A stretch of DNA of 63,973 nt from Burkholderiaceae bacterium 16 (GCA_000955785.1 JYOD01000030.1:1-63973), one strand, 5' to 3'. Shown: positions 27,583 to 37,055, counted from the first letter of the stretch. A program made the numbers and translations. Notes: generated from the letters alone by a model not told the origin.

Positions 27583-27603
27583 AAATGCTAATCATTAGCA
27601 TTT
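27583..27603 (-). promoter_or_regulatory. Perfect Fur box upstream of the receptor gene
   Basis: AAATGCTAAT-C-ATTAGCATTT is a perfect 10-1-10 inverted repeat, closely matching the known Fur consensus of alternating GATAAT-type half-sites. It ends 19 bp before the receptor start. It implies iron-dependent repression of the receptor-piuC unit. Confidence 0.85.
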
Positions 27604-27760
27604 AAGGATCTGAGGCGAGGCAATCAGAAGTCGCTGCATGTGCTTGCGGAAATTTCCGCTTTTCCTCGCGGGCGTTCAGAGCATTCAGAGCCGACGCTGA
27701 ATCCTCGCGCCGGCGCCCCGCCAGGAATGCCTGACAGGGGAGCCGGCTTCAGGCGGCCGC

Positions 27761-28165
27761 TTATATCGTTGGCAACACCCGCGGTTGCCTTGTGTCGTCC
27801 GTCGCCACATAGGTCAGGATGGCTTCGGTCACCTTGACGATCTCGTGGCTGTGGCGCATGCGCTGCGCATAGACCTCCACCGACACGGTGATCGAGGTGC
27901 GGCCCGTCTTCTCGATATCGGCGTAGAAGCTCACCAGGTCGCCGACAAAGACCGGATGCTTGAACAGGAAGGAGTTCACCGCCACAGTGGCCACGCGGCC
28001 CTGGGCGCGTTCCACCGCCGGGATCGAGCCGGCGATGTCCACCTGGGCCATGATCCAGCCGCCAAAGACGTCGCCGTGCACATTGGCGTCCGCCGGCATG
28101 GGGACCACGCGCAGGGCGGGATTCTTGCCAGGAGGCAGGCAGGGGAGGGCGTTGGCTTGGTTCAT
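27761..28165 (-). CDS. Acyl-CoA thioesterase (YciA-like hotdog fold)
   Basis: Hotdog-fold thioesterase of 134 aa that hydrolyses acyl-CoA. The core ADANVHGDVFGGWIMAQVD carries the catalytic Asp/Asn region typical of YciA/cytosolic acyl-CoA hydrolases, and VGDLVSFYADIEKTGRTSI is a second conserved block. ATG 28165 gives a compact family-like start (MNQANALPCLPPG); a longer open frame to 28339 is Arg/Pro-rich and unlikely. It is divergent from the ABC exporter gene, with 200 bp between starts in which I see no clear operator. Confidence 0.9.
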   Translation of the reverse strand: MNQANALPCLPPGKNPALRVVPMPADANVHGDVFGGWIMAQVDIAGSIPAVERAQGRVATVAVNSFLFKHPVFVGDLVSFYADIEKTGRTSITVSVEVYAQRMRHSHEIVKVTEAILTYVATDDTRQPRVLPTI

Positions 28166-28365
28166 GATGGCTTGAGGCTGGATAGGGTTGGGGCGGGGTA
28201 GCAAGGGCTGCGGCGGGGTGCCGGCGTGCCGGTGCGCATGCCGGAGTGACCTTGCCGCCGTGCGGTCCGGGCGTCGAGGCGGTTCCGTGACGGGGATAAG
28301 CGGCGTGGCGCCGGCTAACAATGACGATCTCTGCCACAATCGCGTATTCGCCCGAATTCTAACGT

Positions 28366-30261
28366 ATGCGACGCTACTCTACGTCGGCCGAGCCGTCCCC
28401 CGCCCAGCCTTCCTCCCTCTTCGGCAGTTCCAACGTTCCACGCAGCGACTGGCAGACCGTGCGCAACCTGTTGCCCTATGTCTGGCACTACAAATGGCGC
28501 GTGATGCTGGCGCTGGTGTGCCTGGTGGCGGCCAAGGTGGCAAACCTGGGCGTGCCGGTCCTGATGAAGAAGCTGGTGGACAACATGAACGTGCCCGCCG
28601 GCAGCGCTACCGCACTGCTGGTGGTGCCGGTCGGGCTGATCGTCGCCTATGGGGTCTTGCGACTGTCGGGGACCTTGTTCACCGAATTGCGCGAGATCCT
28701 GTTCTCCAAGGTCACGCAGAGCGCGGTGCGCGAGATCGCCTTGCAGGTGTTCCGCCACCTGCATGCGCTGTCGCTGCGTTTTCACCTGGACCGGCAGACC
28801 GGCGGCATGAGCCGCGACATCGAGCGCGGCACGCGTGGCATCCAGTCGCTGATCTCGTATTCGCTCTACAGCATCCTGCCGACCCTGGTCGAGATGGGGC
28901 TGGTGATGGGATTCTTTATCCTGCACTACGACATCTGGTTTGCCGCCATCACGGGCTGCGCGCTGGTGAGCTATATCGTGTTCACCATCGTCGTGACCGA
29001 GTGGCGCACGCATTTCCGCCGCAGGATGAACGAACTGGATTCCCGCGCGAACCAGAAGGCGATCGATTCGCTGCTCAACTTCGAAACCGTCAAGTACTTC
29101 GGCAATGAGGAGTACGAGGCCCGCCGCTATGACGAGAACCTGCTTACCTACCGCGCGGCGGCGATCCGCTCGCAGAACTCGCTGTCGTTCCTGAATTTCG
29201 GCCAGCAGGCCATTATCGCCACCGGGCTGATCCTGATCCTGTGGCGCGCCACCGTGGGCGTGGCGGCAGGCAAGCTCACGCTGGGCGACCTGGTGCTGGT
29301 GAACACGCTAATGATCCAGTTGTACATCCCGCTGAACTTCCTCGGCGTGATCTACCGCGAGATCAAGCAGGCCACCACCGATATGGACCGCATGTTCGTG
29401 CTGCTGGGCACCAACCGCGAGGTGGCGGACGCGCCGGGCGCGCGGGCCCTGCGCGTGAGCGGCGCCGCCGTGCGCTTTGCCCATGTGGGCTTTGGCTACG
29501 AGAGCAACCGCGTGATCCTGGACGACGCGGACTTCACCATCGCGGCGGGCACCACCACCGCGGTGGTGGGACATAGCGGCTCCGGCAAGTCCACGCTGGC
29601 GCGGCTGCTGTTCCGCTTCTACGACGTGGGCAGCGGCGGCATCGAGATCGACGGCCAGGATATCCGCGCGATCACGCAGGACAGCCTGCGCCGCGCCATC
29701 GGCATCGTGCCGCAGGACACCGTGCTGTTCAACGACAGCATCTACTACAACATCGCCTACGGCCGTCCCGACGCCAGCCGCGACGAGGTCATCGAGGCAG
29801 CGCGCGCGGCCCAGATCGACGCCTTCATCCGCGAATTGCCGCAGGGCTACGACACGCCCGTGGGCGAACGCGGCCTCAAGCTGTCGGGCGGGGAAAAGCA
29901 ACGGGTGGCGATCGCGCGCACGCTGCTGAAGAATCCGCCCATCCTGGTCTTCGACGAAGCCACCTCGGCGCTGGATTCGCGCACCGAACAGGCCATCCAG
30001 GCCGAGCTGATGCGGCTGGCGCAGAACCGCACCACGCTGCTGATCGCGCACCGGCTTTCCACCGTGGTGCACGCCGACCAGATCCTGGTGATGGATCACG
30101 GCCGCATCATCGAGCGCGGCACGCATGCCGAACTGATGCGGCTGAATGGCCGCTACGCTGAGATGTGGCGCATCCAGGCCCGCAGCGCGGCAGATGGCGA
30201 GACGCCAGTGGAGGATGTCTCCCTGGCCATTGAAGCAGGCGACGCCACGCAGGACGCCTGA
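28366..30261 (+). CDS. Atm1-type ABC exporter (fused membrane and ATPase domains)
   Basis: Half-size ABC exporter of 631 aa that works as a homodimer in the inner membrane. Six membrane helices span about residues 40-330, with the Atm1 signature NYETVKYFGNE-like segment (here FETVKYFGNEEYEARRY). The ATPase has Walker A GHSGSGKST, signature LSGGEKQRVAIA, Walker B ILVFDEATSALD and the H-loop AHRLST. Bacterial Atm1 relatives export glutathione conjugates and give heavy-metal tolerance; the exact substrate is inferred. ATG 28366 begins an N-terminal extension of about 40 residues before the first helix. Confidence 0.93.
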   Translation: MRRYSTSAEPSPAQPSSLFGSSNVPRSDWQTVRNLLPYVWHYKWRVMLALVCLVAAKVANLGVPVLMKKLVDNMNVPAGSATALLVVPVGLIVAYGVLRLSGTLFTELREILFSKVTQSAVREIALQVFRHLHALSLRFHLDRQTGGMSRDIERGTRGIQSLISYSLYSILPTLVEMGLVMGFFILHYDIWFAAITGCALVSYIVFTIVVTEWRTHFRRRMNELDSRANQKAIDSLLNFETVKYFGNEEYEARRYDENLLTYRAAAIRSQNSLSFLNFGQQAIIATGLILILWRATVGVAAGKLTLGDLVLVNTLMIQLYIPLNFLGVIYREIKQATTDMDRMFVLLGTNREVADAPGARALRVSGAAVRFAHVGFGYESNRVILDDADFTIAAGTTTAVVGHSGSGKSTLARLLFRFYDVGSGGIEIDGQDIRAITQDSLRRAIGIVPQDTVLFNDSIYYNIAYGRPDASRDEVIEAARAAQIDAFIRELPQGYDTPVGERGLKLSGGEKQRVAIARTLLKNPPILVFDEATSALDSRTEQAIQAELMRLAQNRTTLLIAHRLSTVVHADQILVMDHGRIIERGTHAELMRLNGRYAEMWRIQARSAADGETPVEDVSLAIEAGDATQDA

Positions 30262-30300
30262 TCCGCGCCGCCGAACCCGCCGGCGCGGACGCCAGCATAA

Positions 30301-30402
30301 ATTGTCGACGATTCATGTTGGCAAACCGTATCGACATATCCGGTTGCACGAATTTGGTTCGACAATAAGTGGCGTAATCGCCCAGTGTTGGTGCGCGATT
30401 AC
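30301..30402. promoter_or_regulatory. Two inverted repeats in the leader of the ABC importer operon
   Basis: ATTGTCGA (30301-30308) is repeated inverted at 30359-30366. GTAATCGC (30374-30381) is repeated inverted at 30395-30402 with a 13-bp spacer. Both lie in the 198-bp gap before the substrate-binding protein gene. They may be operators for an unidentified regulator. No TPP, purine or other riboswitch core was recognised here. Confidence 0.4.
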
Positions 30403-30459
30403 ATGGCACGCGCCTTGCAGACGAACTCTCCAGGAAGACGACCAACAGGGGAGAGTTCA

Positions 30460-31593
30460 ATGCCGCTATTCCGCGCCGCCACCCAGTTCGATGCCATTGC
30501 CGCCCACGTTGGCGCCCGGCGTACCGATGCCGCAACCGGCGCGGCCGCGTCCCCGGCGCGCCGCCGCCTGTTGCAGCTTGGCATGGCGCTCGGCACTGCC
30601 CTGGTGCTGTCGACACAATTCGCCGGCGAGGCGCACGCCCAGACCAAGGTGCGCTTCCAGCTCGACTGGCGCTTCGAAGGCCCGTCGGCGCTGTTCCTGC
30701 TGGGCGAGCAGAAGGGCTACTACAAGGCCGAGAAGCTGGATGTATCGATCGACGCCGGCAACGGCTCGGGCAACGTGGTCAACCGCGTGGCCTCTGGCAC
30801 CTACGACATGGGCTTTGCCGACCTGGCCTCGGTAATGGAGTTCTACGGCAACAACCCGGATGCGAAGAACAAGCCGGTGGCCGTGATGATGGTCTACAAC
30901 AACACGCCGGCGGCCGTGCTGGCGCTGAAGAAGTCCGGCATCAAGGCCCCGCACGACCTGGCCGGCAAGAAGCTCGGCGCACCGGTGTTCGACGCTGGCC
31001 GCCGTGCCTTCCCGATCTTCGCCAAGGCCAACGGCCTGCAGGCAGCAAGCTTCAACTGGCAGGCCATGGACCCGACGCTGCGCGAAACCATGCTCACGCG
31101 CGGCGACCTGGACGCCATTACCGGCTTTTCCTTCACCTCCATCCTCAACCTCAATGCGCGCGGGGTGAAGGACGAGGACATCGTGGTGCTGCCCTATCCG
31201 CAGTTCGGCGTGAAGCTGTATGGCAATGCCGTGATCGCCTCGGAAGACTTCCTCAAGAAGAACCCGGACGCTGTGAAGGCCTTCCTGCGTGCCTTCGCGA
31301 AATCGGCCAGGGACGTGATCGCCAGGCCCGAAGACGGCATCAAGGCCGTCAAGGCGCGTGACGGCATCATCGACGAGAAGCTCGAGACCAGGCGCCTGAA
31401 GATGGCGCTGGACAGTGTGGTCAGATCGCCCGACGCACGCGCCGAGGGCTTCGGCCGGGTCAACAAGCCGCGCCTGTCTCTGATGGCCTCGCAGGTAGCC
31501 GACGCCTTCGGTACCAAGGGCCGCATCAACCCCGATAACCTGTGGACCGACGCCTACCTGCCGTCGGCCGCCGAACTGGATGTGCTGCGATGA
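30460..31593 (+). CDS. ABC importer substrate-binding protein (SsuA/NMT1 family)
   Basis: Periplasmic binding protein of 377 aa. The N-terminus has an unusually long lead, then a twin-arginine-like signal (ARRRLLQLG, hydrophobic stretch, AHAQ) suggesting Tat or Sec export. The mature part starts KVRFQLDWRFEGPSALFLLG, the typical NMT1/THI5-like opening. Such proteins bind pyrimidine, sulfonate, nitrate or related ligands; which one is unknown. ATG 30460 has GGGGAGAG upstream. It is coupled to the ATPase gene by an ATGA overlap and, with the permease, forms a complete importer. Confidence 0.9.
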   Translation: MPLFRAATQFDAIAAHVGARRTDAATGAAASPARRRLLQLGMALGTALVLSTQFAGEAHAQTKVRFQLDWRFEGPSALFLLGEQKGYYKAEKLDVSIDAGNGSGNVVNRVASGTYDMGFADLASVMEFYGNNPDAKNKPVAVMMVYNNTPAAVLALKKSGIKAPHDLAGKKLGAPVFDAGRRAFPIFAKANGLQAASFNWQAMDPTLRETMLTRGDLDAITGFSFTSILNLNARGVKDEDIVVLPYPQFGVKLYGNAVIASEDFLKKNPDAVKAFLRAFAKSARDVIARPEDGIKAVKARDGIIDEKLETRRLKMALDSVVRSPDARAEGFGRVNKPRLSLMASQVADAFGTKGRINPDNLWTDAYLPSAAELDVLR

Positions 31594-32453
31594 CGGTAGC
31601 CAACGCATTCCTGCGCGCAGGGGCCGCGGCACCGTCGGAACTGTCCGCCGAACCGGTTGCGCGACCCTTCGTCGATTTCAACCGGGTCTGGCTCGCCTAT
31701 AACGACGAGCTTGCCCGCAAGGGTGAGTTCGCGATCGAGGACATCTCGCTGCAGGTGGAGCCGGGCGAGTTCATCGCCATCGTGGGGCCCTCCGGCTGCG
31801 GCAAGTCCACCTTCATGAAGCTGGCCACGGGGCTCAAGCCCGCCACGCGTGGCGTGGTCAAGATCGCCGGCGAGAAAGTCACCGGGCCGCTCAAGATGGT
31901 GGGCATGGCCTTCCAGGCGCCGACGCTGCTGCCGTGGCGCACCACGCTGCAAAATGTCATGCTGCCGCTGGAGATCGTGGAGCCTTACCGCTCCAAGCTG
32001 CGCCAGAAGCGCGGGGAATACACGGCGCGGGCGCGCGAGTTGCTGCGCACCGTGGGGCTGGCCGGCTACGAGGACAAGTACCCGTGGCAACTCTCCGGCG
32101 GCATGCAGCAGCGCGCTTCGATCTGCCGCGCGCTGATCCACGAGCCGCGCATGCTGCTGCTCGACGAGCCCTTCGGCGCGCTCGATGCGTTCACCAGGGA
32201 GGAGTTGTGGTGCGTGCTGCGCGACCTGTGGCAGGCGCAGCGCTTCAACGTGATCCTGGTGACTCACGATTTGCGTGAAGCCGTGTTCCTGGCCGATACC
32301 GTCTACGTGATGAGCCAGCGCCCCGGCCGCATCCTGACGCGCAAGGGGATCGACCTGCCGCGTCCGCGCGACCTCGATCTGACCTATACCGAACCCTTCG
32401 CCGAACTCGTGCACTCGCTGCGCGAGAAGATCGGCCACGTACGGCAGCACTGA
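31590..32453 (+). CDS. ABC importer ATP-binding protein (SsuB/TauB-like)
   Basis: ATPase of 287 aa. Walker A is GPSGCGKST, the Q-loop is in AFQAPTLLPWRTTLQNV, the signature is LSGGMQQRASICRAL, and Walker B is MLLLDEPFGALD. This is the nitrate/sulfonate/taurine ATPase type. The start ATG 31590 overlaps the stop of the binding-protein gene, so translation is coupled, and the permease follows after 2 bp. It powers import of the ligand recognised by the preceding protein. Confidence 0.95.
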   Translation: MTVANAFLRAGAAAPSELSAEPVARPFVDFNRVWLAYNDELARKGEFAIEDISLQVEPGEFIAIVGPSGCGKSTFMKLATGLKPATRGVVKIAGEKVTGPLKMVGMAFQAPTLLPWRTTLQNVMLPLEIVEPYRSKLRQKRGEYTARARELLRTVGLAGYEDKYPWQLSGGMQQRASICRALIHEPRMLLLDEPFGALDAFTREELWCVLRDLWQAQRFNVILVTHDLREAVFLADTVYVMSQRPGRILTRKGIDLPRPRDLDLTYTEPFAELVHSLREKIGHVRQH

Positions 32454-32455
32454 CC

Positions 32456-33241
32456 ATGAGCACGTTTTCTTCCCCGATGAGCGCTGCCCGGCAGCGCCGC
32501 GTGCAGCGCGTGGCGCCGTGGCTGCTGCTGGCTACGTTTCTGTTGCTCTGGCAGGGCGCCTGCCAGGTGTTCAACGTGTCGGACTTCATCCTGCCCAGCC
32601 CGAGCGCGATCGTCTCATCGCTGTTCGCGTATTGGGACGTGATCGCGGGCCATGCATGGCGGACCTTCTGGACCACCATGGTCGGCTTTGGGCTCGCCAT
32701 TGTCGTGGGCGTGGTGCTGGGTTTGCTGATGGGGTCGTCCAAGCTGGTCTATGCGGCGGGCTATCCGCTGATGACGGCGTTCAATGCCCTGCCCAAGGCA
32801 GCGTTTGTGCCGATTCTGGTGGTGTGGTTCGGGCTTGGCGCCGGCCCGGCGATCCTGACGGCATTCCTGATCTCGTTTTTCCCGATCATGGTCAATATCG
32901 CTACCGGGCTGGCTACGCTGGAGCCGGAACTGGAGGATGTGCTGCGCGTACTTGGTGCAAGGCGCACCGATGTGTTGCTCAAGGTTGGCCTGCCGCGTTC
33001 GATGCCTTACTTCTTTGCTTCGCTGAAGATGGCCATTACTTTGGCGTTCGTGGGGACTACCGTGTCGGAGATGAGCGCCGCCAATGAAGGCATTGGCTAT
33101 CTGCTGGTCTCGGCCGGTTCGGCGATGAAGATGCCGCTGGCATTTGCCGGCCTAGTGGTCATCGCCGTGATGGCGATGGTGATGTATGAGTTTTTCGCCG
33201 TGGTGGAGAAGCGGATGACGGGGTGGGCGCATCGGGGATGA
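32456..33241 (+). CDS. ABC importer permease (SsuC/TauC-like)
   Basis: Membrane permease of 261 aa with six predicted helices. The EAA loop is visible (LEDVLRVLGARRTDVLLKVGLPRSMPYFFAS), split here as EDVLRVLGA and GLPRSMPYFFAS. The sequence begins with a cytoplasmic Arg-rich stretch and a first helix at about 22-38. It starts 2 bp after the ATPase gene and completes the importer. It is followed by a convergent Lrp-type gene 28 bp away with no obvious terminator between. Confidence 0.93.
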   Translation: MSTFSSPMSAARQRRVQRVAPWLLLATFLLLWQGACQVFNVSDFILPSPSAIVSSLFAYWDVIAGHAWRTFWTTMVGFGLAIVVGVVLGLLMGSSKLVYAAGYPLMTAFNALPKAAFVPILVVWFGLGAGPAILTAFLISFFPIMVNIATGLATLEPELEDVLRVLGARRTDVLLKVGLPRSMPYFFASLKMAITLAFVGTTVSEMSAANEGIGYLLVSAGSAMKMPLAFAGLVVIAVMAMVMYEFFAVVEKRMTGWAHRG

Positions 33242-33269
33242 TGCAGGCCGACCCGTGGCCCGCCGCCGC

Positions 33270-33728
33270 CTACGCGTAATCCAGCGGCAGCGCCGTCGTG
33301 TACTTGATCTGCTCCATCGCAAAGCTGGAACTCACGTCCGCCAGTTCGGCGCCCTGGATCAGTTTCTTGTACACGCGGTCATAGGCGGCGATATCCGGCA
33401 CCACCACGCGCAGCAGGTAGTCGGTATCGCCCGCCATCCGGTAGAACTCCGTGACTTCGGGGATCGATGCGACCAGGTCGTGGAAAGTCTTCAGCCACTT
33501 GACGCTATGCTGACTGGTCCGCACGGACACAAACACCGTCACCCCCACATTCAGCAACGCCGGATCCAGCAACGCCACGCGCTTGCGGATCACGCCGCTT
33601 TCCTCGAGTTTCTGCACGCGCCGCCAACATGGCGTGGAGGTCAGCCCAACCCGCTCTCCCAGCTCGGCCACCGGCACGGTGGCGTCTTCCTGAAGGGCGG
33701 CGAGTATCTGGCGGTCGTAACGGTCCAT
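33270..33728 (-). CDS. Lrp/AsnC family regulator
   Basis: Regulator of 152 aa: N-terminal HTH (YDRQILAALQEDATVPVAEL, then TSTPCWRRVQKLEESGVI) and a C-terminal RAM effector domain (YRMAGDTDYLLRVVVPDIAAYD). Lrp/AsnC proteins respond to amino acids and form octamers on DNA. It lies 59 bp downstream of a cysteine dioxygenase gene on the same strand, suggesting a link to cysteine or sulfur amino acid metabolism. ATG 33728 is the family start. A longer open frame upstream lacks HTH-like sequence. Confidence 0.92.
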   Translation of the reverse strand: MDRYDRQILAALQEDATVPVAELGERVGLTSTPCWRRVQKLEESGVIRKRVALLDPALLNVGVTVFVSVRTSQHSVKWLKTFHDLVASIPEVTEFYRMAGDTDYLLRVVVPDIAAYDRVYKKLIQGAELADVSSSFAMEQIKYTTALPLDYA

Positions 33729-33787
33729 GGCAATTCCTGTCGGCGCGCAGCGTTGTTCCGGTGTCTGGCTGCACGCTGGCCGAAAAG

Positions 33788-34384
33788 TCAAGCCACGTCC
33801 ACCAGCAGGTTCACACCGCTGCCGATGTGTTCCTGGTCCACCCCATAGATATGCAAGGACACCGCCACCTCGTCGCTGTCGTTGCCAAGCGCATGGATAT
33901 GGCGCAGCCCCGCCGGTACGCTGAAGGTGTCGCCCGCCGTGCGCGTGATCTCGCCACACGGCCGTGCCTGGCGCTCCTGCGCATCCCAGCGGTAGTGGCG
34001 CTCATGTAGCGTGCCGCGCAGCACCCGGTAGGCACACCAGGTCTGGTGCCCGTGCACCGGGCTGCGCTGGCCCGGCCGCCAGACGATCAGCATGGCGGAG
34101 TAGCGTGCGAGCGGATCGGCGTGCACCAGGTGGCGCACATAGCCCCGGGCCGAGCCCTCGCGCAGCGCCTCGGGCAGCAGCGCCAGCAGCGTGGCCGCAT
34201 CCGGCAGGCTGGCTTCGATGCCTTGCGCCACCATGCGCGCGCTCGCCGCAAAGGCCGACGACATGCCCTCGGAAAGCGGAGCGAAAAGGCCCGGCCGGCC
34301 GTCGATCGCGTCGAGGGTGCCAAGAACGGTAGCGCTACGCGCATGGTTGGCAATATCGGCGGCGCTGGCTTGCTGGGTGGCCAT
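33788..34384 (-). CDS. Cysteine dioxygenase
   Basis: Cupin-fold non-heme iron enzyme of 198 aa that oxidises cysteine to cysteine sulfinate. The iron-binding histidines lie in SPVHGHQTWCAYRVLRGTLHE (seen as HGH and the following LHE), with a third in SVPAGLRHIHALGN. The bacterial thiol dioxygenase layout fits the length. ATG 34384 has AAGGAG 6 nt upstream. Its divergent neighbour is a HypT-like LysR gene and an Lrp-type regulator follows, so local control by thiol or amino-acid signals is plausible. Confidence 0.88.
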   Translation of the reverse strand: MATQQASAADIANHARSATVLGTLDAIDGRPGLFAPLSEGMSSAFAASARMVAQGIEASLPDAATLLALLPEALREGSARGYVRHLVHADPLARYSAMLIVWRPGQRSPVHGHQTWCAYRVLRGTLHERHYRWDAQERQARPCGEITRTAGDTFSVPAGLRHIHALGNDSDEVAVSLHIYGVDQEHIGSGVNLLVDVA

Positions 34385-34478
34385 GATGGGCTCCTTGTTG
34401 GTCTGCGACCATCATAGCGTCCGGCCCGTAGCAAACACGTGCGTCTTGTCGTGCAAATCTGGCTATAAGTGTAATCAC

Positions 34479-34514
34479 ATTCCAATAATTATCAAGTTTA
34501 TGGAATTTTATTCC
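34479..34514. promoter_or_regulatory. Candidate LysR operator between cysteine dioxygenase and lysR
   Basis: ATTCCA (34479-34484), TGGAAT (34501-34506) and ATTCC (34510-34514) form alternating half-sites in an AT-rich part of the divergent intergenic region, 45-80 bp before the LysR gene. This arrangement fits a LysR-type binding region. Confidence 0.45.
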
Positions 34515-34558
34515 TGACGGTGGCGAAAACGCAGGAAGCCGGTGGATAATGCCGCCTC

Positions 34559-35530
34559 ATGGAAATCAAGTGGCTTGAAGACTTCGTCAGCCTGGCCGAG
34601 ACGCACAGTTTCTCGCGCTCGGCCGAGCAGCGTCATGTGACGCAGCCTGCGTTCTCGCGCCGGATCCAGTCGCTCGAGTCCTGGGTGGGCACGGAACTGA
34701 TCGACCGCTCCAGCTATCCCACCAGCCTGACGCCGGCGGGCAAGGTGTTCTACGAGCAGGCGCTGGCCATGCTGGCCCAGGTCAGCGAGACCCGGGCGCT
34801 GATGCGCGGGCAGCGCTCGGCCAATGCCCAGGTGCTGGAATTCGCCGTACCGCACACGCTCTCGCTGACCTTCTTTCCCGAATGGCTCAAGGCCGTGGAG
34901 CGCGAGATCGGTACGCTGCCGTGCCGCTTGCGCGCGCTCAACGTGCACGACGCGGTCCTGGCGCTGGTTGACGGGGGCTGCGACCTGGTGATGGTCTACC
35001 ACCATGCCCGCCAGGCCATCCAGCTCGACCCGGCACACTACGACATGCTGGTGCTCGGCATCGAGCGGTTGTCGCCGTACAGCGTGCCGGACGCCGCCGG
35101 CAAGCCGCTGTACCGCCTGCCAGGTACGGACAAGAAGCCGGTGCCTTTCCTCAGCTATACGCCCAATGCCTTCCTTGGCCGTATGGTCGACATGCTGCTG
35201 GCGGAAACCACGGACGCGCTCAAGCTGGACAAATGCTACGAGACGGACATGGCCGAGGCGCTCAAGGTGATGGCGCTGGCGGGGCACGGCATGGCCTTCC
35301 TGCCGGAGAGCGCGGTGCGCGAGGAACTGGCCCAGCACCGGCTGGTGCGGGCCGAAGCGGCGCGCGGGGCGCCGATGTCGATCGACATGGAAATCCGCCT
35401 TTACCGGGAGAAGCCGGGTGAACACGTCAGCGAGCGGCGCAGCGCGCAGGTCCGCAGCAAGCGCCAGCTGGTGGACCGGGTCTGGTCCTCGCTCGCGGCG
35501 CAGAGCTTGCCCGCGCAGCCGGGCACCTGA
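34559..35530 (+). CDS. LysR-type regulator (HypT-like)
   Basis: Regulator of 323 aa. The N-terminus EIKWLEDFVSLAETHSFSRSAEQRHVTQPAFSRRIQSLE (HTH, residues 2-40, seen in parts) resembles the HypT/YjiE group, whose E. coli member responds to hypochlorite through methionine oxidation. The effector domain carries SYTPNAFLGRMVDMLL and AGHGMAFLPESAV. It lies divergent from cysteine dioxygenase and 144 bp upstream of gdhA in the same direction, so it could act on either. ATG 34559 is unambiguous although the Shine-Dalgarno is weak. Confidence 0.9.
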   Translation: MEIKWLEDFVSLAETHSFSRSAEQRHVTQPAFSRRIQSLESWVGTELIDRSSYPTSLTPAGKVFYEQALAMLAQVSETRALMRGQRSANAQVLEFAVPHTLSLTFFPEWLKAVEREIGTLPCRLRALNVHDAVLALVDGGCDLVMVYHHARQAIQLDPAHYDMLVLGIERLSPYSVPDAAGKPLYRLPGTDKKPVPFLSYTPNAFLGRMVDMLLAETTDALKLDKCYETDMAEALKVMALAGHGMAFLPESAVREELAQHRLVRAEAARGAPMSIDMEIRLYREKPGEHVSERRSAQVRSKRQLVDRVWSSLAAQSLPAQPGT

Positions 35531-35674
35531 TCCGGCGCGGTTGCCATGTTGGGGGGCTGCACAGGCCCGCCGGCAAGGTTATGCAATCCGTGCATAACGG
35601 GATGATCAAACGGCATTGGCTTCGGCAGTACCGCCTCCCCTAAGCTGGCGGCACCTTCACACCGGAACCAAACG

Positions 35675-36982
35675 ATGTCTTCCGCAGCACCGTCCAATCC
35701 TGCCGTCAAGAACCATTCCCTGCCTTCTTACCTGAACGCCGAGGACCTCGGCCCCTGGGGCATTTACTTGCAGCAGGTCGATCGTGTCACGCCGTATCTG
35801 GGTTCGCTGGCCCGCTGGGTCGAGACCCTCAAGCGTCCCAAGCGCGCCCTGGTGGTCGATGTGCCCATCGAGATGGACAACGGCACCATTGCCCACTTCG
35901 AAGGCTATCGCGTGCAGCACAATATGTCGCGTGGCCCGGGCAAGGGCGGCGTGCGCTTCCACCAGGACGTGACCCTGTCGGAAGTGATGGCGCTGTCGGC
36001 ATGGATGTCGGTCAAGAATGCTGCAGTCAATGTGCCTTACGGCGGTGCCAAGGGCGGTATCCGCGTCGATCCGCGCACGCTGTCGCGTTCGGAACTGGAG
36101 CGCGTGACGCGCCGCTACACCAGCGAAATCAACTTCATCATCGGACCCAACAAAGACATTCCGGCACCCGATGTCAACACCAATGAACAGGTGATGGCAT
36201 GGATGATGGATACCTATTCGATGAACTCCGGCAGCACCTCCACCGGCGTGGTCACGGGCAAGCCGATTTCACTGGGTGGCTCGCTGGGCCGCCGCGAGGC
36301 CACGGGCCGCGGCGTGTTCGTGGTGGGTTCCGAGGCTGCTCGCAACCTGGGCTTGGACATCAAGGGTGCACGCGTGGTGGTGCAGGGTTTCGGCAATGTG
36401 GGCGCCGTGGCCGCCAAGCTGTTCCACGAAGCCGGCGCCAAGGTGGTGGCGGTGCAGGACCATCGTATCGCGCTGTACAACCCGGCCGGCCTGGACGTGC
36501 CCGCCATGATGGAATACGCCTCGCATAGCGGCACCATCGAAGGCTTCCAGGGCGAGACCATTTCCGCCGAGCAATTCTGGCAGGTGGATTGCGAAATCCT
36601 GATCCCGGCCGCGCTGGAAGGGCAGATCACCGCCCGGAACGCGCCCCACATCAAGGCACGCATGGTCATCGAAGGTGCGAACGGCCCGACCACGCCCGAG
36701 GCCGACGACATCCTGCGCGAGCGCAATATCCTGGTGGCGCCGGACGTTATCGCCAATGCCGGCGGCGTTACGGTTTCCTATTTCGAATGGGTGCAGGATT
36801 TCTCCAGCTTCTTCTGGACCGAGGAAGAGATCAACCAGCGCCTGGTACGAATCATGCAAGAGGCATTCCGTGCGATCTGGCAGGTCGCTCAGGACAACAA
36901 GGTTACCTTGCGCACGGCCGCCTTCATCGTGGCCTGCACGCGGATTCTGCAGGCGCGCGAAATGCGCGGCCTCTATCCCTGA
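35675..36982 (+). CDS. gdhA: Glutamate dehydrogenase
   Basis: Enzyme of 435 aa that interconverts glutamate with 2-oxoglutarate and ammonia. The substrate-binding region [18 protein letters not shown] and catalytic [13 protein letters not shown] are intact, as is [20 protein letters not shown] of the NAD(P)-binding domain. The length fits the small hexameric type. An acidic residue after the second strand of the Rossmann fold is not clear, so cofactor preference is undecided. ATG 35675 follows the LysR gene. The gene ends before a strong hairpin, and the glutamate importer gltIJKL follows, making a glutamate-handling block. Confidence 0.95.
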   Translation: MSSAAPSNPAVKNHSLPSYLNAEDLGPWGIYLQQVDRVTPYLGSLARWVETLKRPKRALVVDVPIEMDNGTIAHFEGYRVQHNMSRGPGKGGVRFHQDVTLSEVMALSAWMSVKNAAVNVPYGGAKGGIRVDPRTLSRSELERVTRRYTSEINFIIGPNKDIPAPDVNTNEQVMAWMMDTYSMNSGSTSTGVVTGKPISLGGSLGRREATGRGVFVVGSEAARNLGLDIKGARVVVQGFGNVGAVAAKLFHEAGAKVVAVQDHRIALYNPAGLDVPAMMEYASHSGTIEGFQGETISAEQFWQVDCEILIPAALEGQITARNAPHIKARMVIEGANGPTTPEADDILRERNILVAPDVIANAGGVTVSYFEWVQDFSSFFWTEEEINQRLVRIMQEAFRAIWQVAQDNKVTLRTAAFIVACTRILQAREMRGLYP

Positions 36983-37055
36983 TGCAAGGCGCGGCTTGCC
37001 GCCGCGGCATCGTTGAGTAGCGATGCTGCGTTGCAGCAACCGATTTGGCATTGGT

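Noticed and set aside
30262..30459. TPP or other riboswitch before the NMT1-type importer
   Set aside because: No CTGAGA or other conserved riboswitch core is present; only short inverted repeats are seen.
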